Part shown: one piece after another, positions 17,697-26,126 of the stretch | Numbering within the stretch: position 1 is the stretch's first letter | Layout: each line of letters opens with the position of its first letter | Assembly (NCBI RefSeq): GCF_015160855.1 | Contig: NZ_CP063373.1 | Coordinates: forward strand, 6,634,001 to 6,698,000 | Direction: 5' to 3' | Length of the DNA stretch: 64,000 bases | DNA from: Streptomyces ferrugineus | Lineage (GTDB): Bacteria > Actinomycetota > Actinomycetes > Streptomycetales > Streptomycetaceae | Notes under the pieces: generated by a model | The model's input: the letters and a program-made list of their open reading frames with translations, nothing else | Database searches by the model: none | Told to the model about the DNA's origin: nothing | Position numbers and translations under genes: made by a program

Positions 17697-18449
17697 TCAG
17701 TCGGGCTTCCGGAACGCCCGCAGGCTGAAGACCGGCTCGGGCCGGGGGCGGTCCTGGTCCGGGAGCTGCGCCAGGCGCGCGGCGAATCCGTCGGCGAGCG
17801 CGCCGCCGGGCGGCACGGTGACGAACCAGCCCCGGCGCAGGTCGGCCACCGTGCGGCGGGGGCTGCGGCCCTGGCCGCGCCCGGTGAAGCGGGCCTGCCC
17901 GGCGGGGACCAGACCGTGGGCGAGGGCGTACGACTCGACGAGGGCCGCCGCGTCCCGGGCCGGGCGGCGCGGGCGGGAGGCCATGACGGCGTCGATGTCG
18001 CTGCCCACGTTGTGCGCGGCGGCCTTGTCGACCGTGGTGACGTAGACCCCGCCGGGCCGCAGCACCCGGGCGCACTCGCCGACGATGGTGCGTACGTCCT
18101 CGGCGGTCTGCGCCAGGTGCAGCAGCCACACGCTGCTGACGGCGTCGAAGAGGCCGTCCCGCACGGGCAGCCGGCGGCTGTCGCCCAGCACGACCGCGCC
18201 GGGCATCCGGGCGGCCGCCTGCCGGGCCATCGCGGGCGCCAGGTCGACGCCGGTCACGGACAGGCCGCCGCGCCCGGCGGCGAACCGGCGCGTCACGATG
18301 CCGGTGCCGCAGGCGACGTCGAGCAGGCGCCGGGTCCCGTCCGGGAGGAGTCCCAGCACCGCTTCCGCGGCGGCGGCCGCCCTGGGCTCGCCGCCGCGCG
18401 AGGCGTCGTACCGCTCCGCTTCCTTGTCGTAGTCCAGCACCGGCATCAC
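17697..18449 (-). CDS. Class I SAM-dependent methyltransferase (Methyltransf_11 type)
   Basis: A 250-residue methyltransferase with motif I LLDVACGTGIVTRRF near residues 42-56, the SAM acidic residue in VTGVDLAP near 66 and motif VLRPGGVYVTTVDK near 130. Substrate unknown. Its GTG start overlaps the stop of the pterin dehydratase by four bases (GTGA), so the two are translationally coupled. That pairing may be only operonic convenience; no pathway links them clearly. An ATG three bases further on is an alternative start. Confidence 0.85.
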   Translation of the reverse strand: MMPVLDYDKEAERYDASRGGEPRAAAAAEAVLGLLPDGTRRLLDVACGTGIVTRRFAAGRGGLSVTGVDLAPAMARQAAARMPGAVVLGDSRRLPVRDGLFDAVSSVWLLHLAQTAEDVRTIVGECARVLRPGGVYVTTVDKAAAHNVGSDIDAVMASRPRRPARDAAALVESYALAHGLVPAGQARFTGRGQGRSPRRTVADLRRGWFVTVPPGGALADGFAARLAQLPDQDRPRPEPVFSLRAFRKPD

Positions 18450-18748
18450 TGGGCCCCGTGGCCGGGGGCGAGGTCCTCGATCCTGCGGGCGAGGGCGAAG
18501 TCCCGCTCGGTGACGGCGCTCACGGTGTGCGTGTTCACGGTGAGGGACACCGTGTTGTAGCCCAGGGTGAGGTCGGAGTGGTGGTCGAGCTCCTCCTGGA
18601 CCTGGGCGATGTGCACGACCATCGCCGTGGCCGCGAAGTGCGAGGGCAGCCGGTAGGAGCGGGCGATCCGGTCGCCGTCCCGCGACCAGCCCGGCAGCTC
18701 CGCGAGCCGGTCCTCGATCTCCTTCTGCGACAGCGGTTCGAGGGGCAT
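18446..18748 (-). CDS. 4a-hydroxytetrahydrobiopterin dehydratase (PCD/DCoH)
   Basis: A 100-residue protein of normal PCD length. The family motif appears as LDHHSDLTLGYNTVSLTVNTH with the catalytic His pair at about residues 55-56. The N-terminus LSQKEIEDRLAELPGW is also typical. It would dehydrate 4a-hydroxytetrahydropterin in pterin recycling; no pterin-dependent hydroxylase is in the window. ATG 18748 has GGAG eight bases upstream. It is first in a two-gene unit with the methyltransferase. The 24-bp arm of the MITE-like element starts 49 bp upstream and may affect its promoter. Confidence 0.93.
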   Translation of the reverse strand: MPLEPLSQKEIEDRLAELPGWSRDGDRIARSYRLPSHFAATAMVVHIAQVQEELDHHSDLTLGYNTVSLTVNTHTVSAVTERDFALARRIEDLAPGHGAQ

Positions 18749-18796
18749 GGCCTCGCTCCTTCCTGATCGGGAGGGTTCGTCTTCAGCCTGCCACAG

Positions 18797-19025
18797 CCAG
18801 GGCCTGTTCTGAGTTCCCCGTCGTCCACGCGCAGCGCGGGCGCAGCGGCGGAGTGGGGGTACCTCCCGCCCGAGCCGTGCGAAGCGCGGTTCGAGGGTGG
18901 GGGAGCGTGCCCTCGGCGTGCGGCGTCGCAGGTCATGTGGCGGAGCCACCTGTCCTGTGGCGCCGTGCGGCGAGGGTGCGTGCCGGGCGTCGGGGCGCAG
19001 GCGGGGAACTCAGAACAGGCCCTGG
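18797..19025. mobile_element. 229-bp MITE-like element with perfect 24-bp terminal inverted repeats
   Basis: Bases 18797-18820 (starting CCAGGGCCTGTTCTGAG) are the exact reverse complement of 19002-19025. The inside holds several short palindromes, including GGGGGTACCTCCC, and no ORF with coding character. Perfect long terminal repeats around a short non-coding core are the hallmark of a miniature inverted-repeat element moved in trans by a transposase. No target-site duplication was recognised and no matching transposase is in the window. It sits between the pterin dehydratase promoter and the XRE gene. Confidence 0.75.
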
Positions 19026-19105
19026 GGCGCGACGGTCCTGGTCAGACGCTTGCCCGCTGGTCAGCGGCGCACACGTGCGGCGGCGAGATCATCGCCGAGG
19101 GGATT

Positions 19106-19951
19106 ATGGTCGTACTCATGACCACGGTCCCGTCCGGCGCCGCCCGGCCCGCCGCCATCCCCTCCGGCCAGGGCGTCGGCCCGTTGCTGCGGGCCTGGCG
19201 TGAGCAACGGCGGGTCAGCCAGTTGGAGTTGGCGCTGCGGGCGGACTCCTCGGCGCGGCACATCAGCTTCATCGAGACGGGCCGGTCCCGGCCGAGCGAG
19301 GAGATGGTGCTGCGGCTGGCCGAGCACCTTGAGGTGCCGGTGCGCGAGCGCAACGCGCTGCTGCTGGCCGCCGGCTACGCCCCGCGCTTCCCGGAGACCC
19401 CGCTGGACGACCCGGCGCTGGACGCGCTGCGCGCGGGCATGGAGCAGCTGATCCAGGGCTACGAGCCGTACCCGGCGTTCGTGGTGGACGCGATGTACCA
19501 CGTGCAGGCGGCCAACCGCGGCATTCTGATGCTGCTCGACGACCTCCCCGAGCACCTCCTGCAACCCCCGCTCAACGCCATGCGCCTGACCCTGCACCCG
19601 GAGGGCCTCGCGCCGCGCATCCGCAACCTGCGTGAGTGGCGCGGCCATCTCCTCGCGCAGATGGAGCGGCAGATCGCCCTGCACCGCTCCGCACCGCTGC
19701 GCGCGCTGTACGAGGAGGTGGCGGCGTACCCGGTACCGGAGCAGCCGCCCGGCGCCGGGGAGCCGGCCGAGCCCGTGCCGCCCTTCGCGCTGCCGATGCG
19801 GATCGAGCACGACGGCCGCGTCCTGTCCTTCATCTCCTCCATCTCCACCTTCAACACCCCCATGGACGTGACCGTCGCCGAGCTGGCCATCGAGACGCTG
19901 CTCCCGGCCGACCCGGCGACGGTCAAGTACCTTCAGACGCTGCTGCCCTGA
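19106..19951 (+). CDS. XRE-family regulator with MmyB-like ligand-binding domain
   Basis: A 281-residue protein. An N-terminal helix-turn-helix at about residues 22-75 (LLRAWREQRRVSQLELALRAD...RHISFIETGRSRPS) is followed by an MmyB-like PAS-type domain (YPAFVVDAMYHVQAANRG) and the conserved tail ...SFISSISTFNTPMDVTVAELAIETLLPAD. In this family the C-terminal domain can bind fatty-acid-like ligands. ATG 19106 has GAGGGG just upstream; ATG 19118 is the alternative. The immediate upstream DNA is the MITE-like element, which may supply part of the promoter. It overlaps the convergent membrane-protein gene by 19 bp. Confidence 0.85.
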   Translation: MVVLMTTVPSGAARPAAIPSGQGVGPLLRAWREQRRVSQLELALRADSSARHISFIETGRSRPSEEMVLRLAEHLEVPVRERNALLLAAGYAPRFPETPLDDPALDALRAGMEQLIQGYEPYPAFVVDAMYHVQAANRGILMLLDDLPEHLLQPPLNAMRLTLHPEGLAPRIRNLREWRGHLLAQMERQIALHRSAPLRALYEEVAAYPVPEQPPGAGEPAEPVPPFALPMRIEHDGRVLSFISSISTFNTPMDVTVAELAIETLLPADPATVKYLQTLLP

Positions 19952-20358
19952 CGTGACTTCAGGGCGGCGTACTGGAGCGCCGCGAACCCGGCGACGGTGA
20001 GCGCCTGCAGCACGGTCCACACCGCACCGGCCGTGGTCGGCGACAGCCACAGCGCGAGCGCGAGGAGGCTCAGCACGGCCCAGGCGAGGTTGGCCTCGAC
20101 GACGGCACGCACCAGGGGGGCGGCGGGGCGGGCGCGGGAGGCGAGCAGTCCGACGGCGGCCGCGTACCCGGCGAGGAAGGCGCCGAGCGCGAGCAGCAGG
20201 GCCGAGTCGACGCCGAGGAACCGGCCGAGCGGCCCGGACGCGACGAGGTAGGCGAGTCCGTTCGCCCCGGTCACCACCGCGTCCAGGGCCAGGAAGCGGC
20301 GCAGCACGGTCTGCGGGTCGGAGGTCCGGGCGAGCGTGGCGAGCGAGGTGGCGGACAT
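19933..20358 (-). CDS. Small integral membrane protein, four predicted helices
   Basis: A 141-residue hydrophobic protein with about four membrane segments (near residues 25-45, 52-72, 85-105 and 112-132). It resembles unnamed actinobacterial membrane proteins; I do not recognise a function. The 3' end overlaps the convergent XRE gene by 19 bp, and GGAGGG precedes the ATG. The neighbouring XRE gene is the only contextual hint. Confidence 0.75.
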   Translation of the reverse strand: MSATSLATLARTSDPQTVLRRFLALDAVVTGANGLAYLVASGPLGRFLGVDSALLLALGAFLAGYAAAVGLLASRARPAAPLVRAVVEANLAWAVLSLLALALWLSPTTAGAVWTVLQALTVAGFAALQYAALKSRQGSSV

Positions 20359-20373
20359 GGTGGATCACCCTCC

Positions 20374-20403
20374 GTCGAGGTCGAGGTCGAGGTCGAGGTC
20401 GAG
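20374..20403. repeat. Five tandem copies of GTCGAG
   Basis: The hexamer GTCGAG is repeated five times without error, starting 16 bp upstream of the membrane-protein start, at or near its promoter or RBS. Such hexamer tracts can vary in copy number and so alter spacing. Confidence 0.9.
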
Positions 20404-20629
20404 TGGCGGTGGTGGGCCCGGGTCCCGGACCGGAGTGCGCCGGCCCGGAACCCGGTGACTCCACGGTGCCGCGTGGCGGCGGGCGGGTCGATTACGCCGG
20501 AGGTAATGGCGGAGGCAATGACGGCAGAGGCCTCGGGCCGGCTCCTTCGGCGGCACACACCCCTGTGAGCTCTCGCACCGGACATGGCAGACTGCACGGC
20601 GTACTTTCGGCGCGTAGGGGAGGCGTGGC

Positions 20630-21493
20630 GTGAGTGAGCGGCGACCCGCGCCCACTGTGGGCCAGGTGGTGCTGGGCAGACGCTTGCAGGAGCTGCGGGA
20701 GGCTGCCGGACTCGGGCGCGACGAGGCCGCGCGGGTCCTGCGGGTGGCCGCGGCGACCGTGCGGCGGATGGAGACGGCCGAGGTCGCCCTGAAGATCCCG
20801 TACGTGCAGGTGCTGCTCGAGACGTACGGCGTGCCGGAGGACGAGGCGGCGGCGTTCGTCTCGCTGGCCGAGGAGGCCAACCAGCCGGGCTGGTGGCAGC
20901 GGTTCCACGATGTGCTGCCGGACTGGTTCAGCCTGTATGTGAGCCTGGAGGGCGCCGCCCGGCTCATCCGGTCCTACGAGCCGCACTTCGTGCCCGGACT
21001 GCTCCAGACCGAGGAGTACGCCCGTGCCGTACTGCGGGCGGGCACGATCGGGCAGACGGGGCCGGAGAACATCGAGCGGCATGTGTCCCTGCGCATGGCG
21101 CGGCAGGAACTGCTGGAGCGCCCGGACCCGCCCCATCTGTGGGTGATCATGGACGAGACGGTGCTGCGGCGCCCGGTGAGCGGCCGGCCCGAGGTGATGC
21201 GCGACCAGGTGGACAGGCTGCTGGAGTTCGCCGAGCGCGACCGCGTCACCCTCCAGATCGCCGAGTTCGCCGCCGGCCCGCATCCGGGGACGTACGCGCC
21301 CTTCACGCTGTTCCGCTTCGCCGAGCCGGAGCTGCCCGACATGGTCTACACGGAGTACCTGAGCGGCGCCCTGTACCTGGACTCCCGCAAGGAGGTCGCC
21401 GCGCATCTGGAGGTCCTGGACCACATGTCGACGGGCGCCGCGTCGGCCGGGCGCACGAAGAAGATCCTGCGGGAGTTCCGCGAGGAGTTCTGA
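20630..21493 (+). CDS. XRE-family regulator with DUF5753 domain
   Basis: A 287-residue protein: helix-turn-helix at about residues 10-65 (VLGRRLQELREAAGLGRDEAARVLRVAAATVRRMET) followed by a DUF5753 domain at about 95-275 (GAARLIRSYEPHFVPGLLQTEEYAR, then ...LQIAEFAAGPHPG and FAEPELPDMVYTEYLSGALYLD). This architecture is expanded in Streptomyces and is usually paired with small DUF397 proteins in developmental loci (whiJ/abaA-like). Here the partner is a DUF574 methyltransferase instead. GTG 20630 is preceded by GGGGAGG. The regulated genes are unknown. Confidence 0.9.
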   Translation: MSERRPAPTVGQVVLGRRLQELREAAGLGRDEAARVLRVAAATVRRMETAEVALKIPYVQVLLETYGVPEDEAAAFVSLAEEANQPGWWQRFHDVLPDWFSLYVSLEGAARLIRSYEPHFVPGLLQTEEYARAVLRAGTIGQTGPENIERHVSLRMARQELLERPDPPHLWVIMDETVLRRPVSGRPEVMRDQVDRLLEFAERDRVTLQIAEFAAGPHPGTYAPFTLFRFAEPELPDMVYTEYLSGALYLDSRKEVAAHLEVLDHMSTGAASAGRTKKILREFREEF

Positions 21494-21540
21494 GACGTAA
21501 AGCCCGCGCAGGCCGACACCCCCCGAGGAGAGCACACCGT

Positions 21541-22356
21541 ATGACCGGATCCGACGCCTCGCCCGCCCGCGTCGACACCAGCCGGCCGCATCCGGCCCGC
21601 GTCTACGACTGGTGGCTGGGCGGCAAGGACAACTACCCGGTGGACGAGGAGCTGGCCCGGAGGATCCTCGCCGTGGACGGCACGGTCCTGCGCGGGGCGC
21701 GGGCCAACCGCCGCTTCATGCACCGGGCCGTGCGCGCGGTCGCCGAGGCCGGCGTCCGTCAGTTCCTGGACATCGGCACGGGCATCCCCACCGAGCCCAA
21801 TCTGCACCAGGTCGCGCAGGGTGTCGCGCCCGAGGCCAGGGTGGTGTACGCGGACAACGACCCGATCGTGCTGCGGCACGCGGAGGCGCTGCTGCGGGGA
21901 TCCGCCGAGGGCGGCACCGACTACGTGCACGCCGACGTCCGTGACGTCGACGCCCTGCTGGGCCGGGCCGGGCAGTCCCTGGACTTCACCCGGCCGGTCG
22001 CGCTGTCGCTGGTCGCGCTGACCCACTACCTGGGTGCGGACCCCGACGGGGACGACGTGTACGGGCTCCTGGAGCGATACGTCGCCGCGCTCGCCCCGGG
22101 CAGCCATCTGATCCTGTCCCAGGTCACCCCCGACCTCAGCCCGGAGGCCATCGAGAACGCGGCGAACCACTTCCGGCGCGGCGGCACCCCCTTCTTCCCC
22201 CGTTCGCTGGCCGAGTTCTCGCGCTTCTTCGACGGCCTGGAGCTGCTCGGCCCCGGCGTGATCCCGGTCTACGGCTGGCGCCCGGAGCCGGAGGACGTGG
22301 CGGCCCAGGCCGAGGGCATCGTGCCCGTCTACGCGGGGGTCGCCCGCAAGCCCTGA
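21541..22356 (+). CDS. DUF574-family SAM-dependent methyltransferase
   Basis: A 271-residue protein of the actinobacterial DUF574 (Methyltransf_19) family, recognised by RPHPARVYDWWLGGKDNYPVD at residues 14-34, FLDIGTGIPTEPNLHQVAQ near 78 and VVYADNDPIVL near 102. A SAM-binding fold is present but no substrate is known for the family. It starts at ATG 21541 with GGAG upstream, 47 bp after the DUF5753 regulator and on the same strand, so the two probably form a unit. The stop codon overlaps a short palindrome ACCCGTACGGGT at 22356-22367. Confidence 0.88.
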   Translation: MTGSDASPARVDTSRPHPARVYDWWLGGKDNYPVDEELARRILAVDGTVLRGARANRRFMHRAVRAVAEAGVRQFLDIGTGIPTEPNLHQVAQGVAPEARVVYADNDPIVLRHAEALLRGSAEGGTDYVHADVRDVDALLGRAGQSLDFTRPVALSLVALTHYLGADPDGDDVYGLLERYVAALAPGSHLILSQVTPDLSPEAIENAANHFRRGGTPFFPRSLAEFSRFFDGLELLGPGVIPVYGWRPEPEDVAAQAEGIVPVYAGVARKP

Positions 22357-22433
22357 CCCGTACGGGTGCCGTGAACAGGTGCGCTGCCCTGCCCCGCCCT
22401 AGGTTCGGGACCAGGGCAAGCAAGGGAGCGCCT

Positions 22434-25400
22434 GTGACCGACACCCGGATACCGCCCACCCCGCCCGCCGAGCCGGGCGCGGCGCTGCTGAAGGCCGGCA
22501 GGTTCTTCCGGCCGGGCACGACCGCGCCAGATCTGCACAGCCTCCGGCTGACCGGCGGGCGGGAGGCGGACGCCTTCTACCGGGACCGCTGGAGCCACGA
22601 CAAGGTCGTGACCTCCACGCACGGGGTGAACTGCACCGGCTCCTGCCGCTGGAACGTGTACGTCAAGGACGGCATCATCACCTGGGAGACCCAGCGAACG
22701 GACTATCCGAGCGTCGGGCCCGACCGCCCCGAGTACGAGCCCCGCGGCTGCCCGCGCGGCGCCGCCTTCTCCTGGTACACCTACTCCCCCACCCGGATCC
22801 GTCACCCGTACGTCCGCGGTGCGCTCCTGACGATGTACCGGGAGGCGAAGGAACGTCTGCGGGATCCCGTCCTCGCCTGGGCCGACATACAGGACGACCC
22901 CGAGCGCCGCCGTCGTTACCAGCGGGCGCGCGGCAAGGGCGGGCTGGTGCGGGCGAGTTGGGACGAGGCGGTCGAGATCGTCGCGGCGGCCCACGTCCAC
23001 ACCATCAAGACGTACGGCCCCGACCGCGTCGCCGGCTTCTCCCCCATCCCGGCGATGTCGATGGTGTCGCACGCGGCGGGCGCCCGCTTCCACTCCCTGA
23101 TCGGCGCCCCGATGCTGTCGTTCTACGACTGGTACGCCGACCTGCCGGTGGCCTCTCCGCAGGTCTTCGGCGACCAGACCGACGTACCGGAGTCGGGCGA
23201 CTGGTGGGACGCGGCGTATCTGATCATGTGGGGCTCGAACGTCCCGGTGACCCGCACTCCCGACGCGCACTGGATGGCGGAGGCCCGCTACCGGGGCCAG
23301 AAGGTCGTGGTCGTCGCCCCCGACTACGCCGACAACGCCAAGTTCGCCGACGAGTGGCTGCACCCGCACCCCGGCACGGACGGCGCGCTGGCCCTCGCCA
23401 TGGGGCACGTCGTCCTCAAGGAGTTCTTCGTCGACCGCGAGACGCCGTTCTTCGCGGACTATGTACGCCGGTTCACCGACCTGCCCTTCCTGGTCACCTT
23501 GGAGGAGCGGGACGGCGCTCATGTCCCGGCCAAGTTCCTGCGCGCCTCGGATCTGGGCCAGGAGGGCGAGGGCGCCCAGTGGAAGACGGTCGTGCTGGAC
23601 GAGGTCTCGGGCCGCGCGGTCGCCCCGAACGGCTCCCTGGGCTTTCGCTGGACCGAGTCGGGCAAGGGCCGCTGGAACCTCGAACTCGGCGACATACACC
23701 CGCGGTTGAGCCTGTACGGCAGTGAGGTCGCCGCCGGTGTCGAGGTGCTGCTGCCCCGCTTCGACACCGAGGGCGGGGCGCACGGGCAGGGACGCGGGGG
23801 CGTCGTACGGCGTGGTGTCCCGGCGACGAGGCTGGGCGGTGCCCACGGGCCGCTGGTGACGACCGTCTTCGACCTGCTGCTCGCCCAGTACGGGGTGGCG
23901 CGGCCGGGGCTGCCGGGCCGCTGGCCCGCCTCGTACGACGACGCCGACGCGCCCGGCACGCCCGCGTGGCAGGAGGCGCACACCTCCGTCCCGGCGGTCA
24001 AGTGCATACGCATCGCGAGGGAGTTCGCGCGGACGGCCGAGCGGTCGAAGGGCCGCTGCATGATCCTGATGGGCGCCGGAACCAACCACTGGTTCCACTC
24101 CGAGACGATCTACCGCTCCTTCCTCGCGCTGCTCCAGCTCACCGGCTGCCAGGGCCGCAACGGCGGCGGCTGGGCGCACTACGTGGGACAGGAGAAGTGC
24201 CGTCCGGTGACCGGCTGGGCGACGCTCGCCGCCGCGTCGGACTGGTCGCGGCCGCCGCGGCAGATGATCGGCACGGCGTACTGGTTCCTCAACACCGACC
24301 AGTGGCGCTACGACCGGTTCACGGCGGATGTGCTCGCCTCGCCGCTGGGTGCGGGGCGGCTGCGGGGGATGACGGGCGCGGACTGTCTCGCGCTGTCGGC
24401 GCGTGCGGGGTGGATGCCGTCGTATCCGACCTTCGACCGCAATCCGCTGGAGCTGGGCGAGGTGTTCGGTGACCAGGTGGCGCGGGTGGTGGCCGAACTG
24501 CGGGCGGGCACGCTGAAGTTCGCCTGCGAGGACCCGGACGCGCCGGAGAACTGGCCGCGGGTGCTGACGCTGTGGCGGGCCAATCTGCTGGGCTCGTCGG
24601 CGAAGGGCGCGGAGTACTTCACCCGGCATCTGCTGGGCACCGACTCCTCGCTCCGGGCGCAGGAGGCGCCGAACGACGTCCGGCCGCGGGAGGTGGTCTG
24701 GCGCGACGAGGCGCCCGAGGGCAAGCTCGATCTGCTGCTGTCGCTGGACTTCCGGCAGACGTCGTCCACGCTGCTGTCGGACGTCGTACTGCCCGCCGCC
24801 ACCTGGTACGAGAAGCACGACCTGTCCAGCACGGACATGCATCCCTACGTGCACTCGTTCACCCCGGCCGTGGACCCGCCGTGGCAGGCGCGCACCGACT
24901 TCGACGCCTTCAAGGCGCTGGCCGAGCGGCTCAGTGAGCTCGCCGTCGGCCATCTGGGCGTGCGCAAGGACCTGGTGGCCACTCCGCTCCAGCACGACAC
25001 CCCGGGCGAGCTCGCCCAGCCGGGCGGGGTCGTCCTGGACTGGCGGCGCGGGGAGTGCGATCCGGTGCCGGGGAAGACCATGCCGAACCTGACCGTCGTG
25101 GAGCGGGACTACACGGCGATCGGCGCCAAGTTCGCCGCGCTGGGGCCGCTGGTGGAGCAGCTCGGGCTGTCCGCGAAGGGCATCGTGCTGAGGCCGGACG
25201 CGGAGGTCGAGGAGCTGAGGCGGCTGAACGGCGTCACGGCCGACGGCCGGCCCGCCCTCGACACGGCCGTGAAGGCGGCGAACACCATCCTCGCCCTGTC
25301 CGCCACCACCAACGGCCGCCTCGCCACCCAGGGCTTCCGCACCCTTGGGGCCCGCACCGGGCAGGAGATGGCGCACCTGGCCGCCGAGCACGAGGGCAAG

Positions 25401-26126
25401 CGGGTCACGTACGCGGACGCGCAGGCCGCGCCCGTGCCGGTGATCACCTCGCCGGAGTGGTCGGGCAGCGAGTCGGGCGGGCGGCGCTACACCGCCTTCA
25501 CCCTCAACACCGAGCACCTCAAGCCCTGGCACACCCTCACCGGCCGCCAGCACTTCTTCCTCGACCACGACTGGATCCACGAAGTGGGCGAGGCGCTCCC
25601 CGTCTACCGGCCGCCGCTGGACATGAACAAGCTGTTCGGCGAGCCACTCCTCGGCCCGGACGGCCAGCGGGAGGTGACGGTCCGCTTCCTCACCCCGCAC
25701 AGCAAGTGGTCCATCCACTCCGAGTACCAGGACAACCTGTTCATGCTGGCCCTCTCCCGCGGCGGCCAGAACATCTGGATGTCCCCGCAGGACGCGGACG
25801 TCATCGGCGTCGCGGACGACGACTGGATCGAGGCGGTCAACCGCAACGGCGTGGTCGTCGCCCGGGCCGTCGTCTCGCACCGCATACCGCACGGCACCGT
25901 CTACATGCACCACGCGCAGGAACGCACGGTCGCCGTCCCCAGGACCGAGACCACCGGCCGGCGCGGCGGCATCCACAACTCGCTGACCCGGCTGCTCCTC
26001 AAGCCGTCCCACCTCGTCGGCGGCTACGCCCAGCTGTCCTGGGCGTTCAACTACCTGGGCCCGACGGGCAACCAGCGCGACGAGGTGACGGTGATCCGCC
26101 GCCGCAGCCAGGAGGTCGAGTACTGA
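22434..26126 (+). CDS. narG: Respiratory nitrate reductase alpha subunit
   Basis: A 1230-residue molybdenum (bis-MGD) catalytic subunit that reduces nitrate to nitrite with quinol electrons. The N-terminal FS0 iron-sulfur ligands are visible: His 62, Cys 66 and Cys 70 in HGVNCTGSC, then Cys near 104 in PRGCPRG. The molybdenum-ligand Asp lies in SFYDWYADLP near residue 236. GTG 22434 has AGGGAG five bases upstream; the gene is the first of four overlapping nar genes. No signal peptide or twin-arginine motif is seen, so it faces the cytoplasm like E. coli NarG. From memory this is the counterpart of the spore-associated nar1 operon of S. coelicolor. Confidence 0.97.
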   Translation: MTDTRIPPTPPAEPGAALLKAGRFFRPGTTAPDLHSLRLTGGREADAFYRDRWSHDKVVTSTHGVNCTGSCRWNVYVKDGIITWETQRTDYPSVGPDRPEYEPRGCPRGAAFSWYTYSPTRIRHPYVRGALLTMYREAKERLRDPVLAWADIQDDPERRRRYQRARGKGGLVRASWDEAVEIVAAAHVHTIKTYGPDRVAGFSPIPAMSMVSHAAGARFHSLIGAPMLSFYDWYADLPVASPQVFGDQTDVPESGDWWDAAYLIMWGSNVPVTRTPDAHWMAEARYRGQKVVVVAPDYADNAKFADEWLHPHPGTDGALALAMGHVVLKEFFVDRETPFFADYVRRFTDLPFLVTLEERDGAHVPAKFLRASDLGQEGEGAQWKTVVLDEVSGRAVAPNGSLGFRWTESGKGRWNLELGDIHPRLSLYGSEVAAGVEVLLPRFDTEGGAHGQGRGGVVRRGVPATRLGGAHGPLVTTVFDLLLAQYGVARPGLPGRWPASYDDADAPGTPAWQEAHTSVPAVKCIRIAREFARTAERSKGRCMILMGAGTNHWFHSETIYRSFLALLQLTGCQGRNGGGWAHYVGQEKCRPVTGWATLAAASDWSRPPRQMIGTAYWFLNTDQWRYDRFTADVLASPLGAGRLRGMTGADCLALSARAGWMPSYPTFDRNPLELGEVFGDQVARVVAELRAGTLKFACEDPDAPENWPRVLTLWRANLLGSSAKGAEYFTRHLLGTDSSLRAQEAPNDVRPREVVWRDEAPEGKLDLLLSLDFRQTSSTLLSDVVLPAATWYEKHDLSSTDMHPYVHSFTPAVDPPWQARTDFDAFKALAERLSELAVGHLGVRKDLVATPLQHDTPGELAQPGGVVLDWRRGECDPVPGKTMPNLTVVERDYTAIGAKFAALGPLVEQLGLSAKGIVLRPDAEVEELRRLNGVTADGRPALDTAVKAANTILALSATTNGRLATQGFRTLGARTGQEMAHLAAEHEGKRVTYADAQAAPVPVITSPEWSGSESGGRRYTAFTLNTEHLKPWHTLTGRQHFFLDHDWIHEVGEALPVYRPPLDMNKLFGEPLLGPDGQREVTVRFLTPHSKWSIHSEYQDNLFMLALSRGGQNIWMSPQDADVIGVADDDWIEAVNRNGVVVARAVVSHRIPHGTVYMHHAQERTVAVPRTETTGRRGGIHNSLTRLLLKPSHLVGGYAQLSWAFNYLGPTGNQRDEVTVIRRRSQEVEY

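Noticed and set aside
20374..20403. CRISPR-like or satellite array
   Set aside because: Only five copies of a 6-bp unit without spacers.
22356..22367. Terminator after the DUF574 methyltransferase
   Set aside because: ACCCGTACGGGT is a palindrome too short and loop-less to be a convincing terminator.
22329..26012. 1227-residue minus-strand frame opposite narG
   Set aside because: Antisense shadow of narG, whose cofactor motifs are intact.
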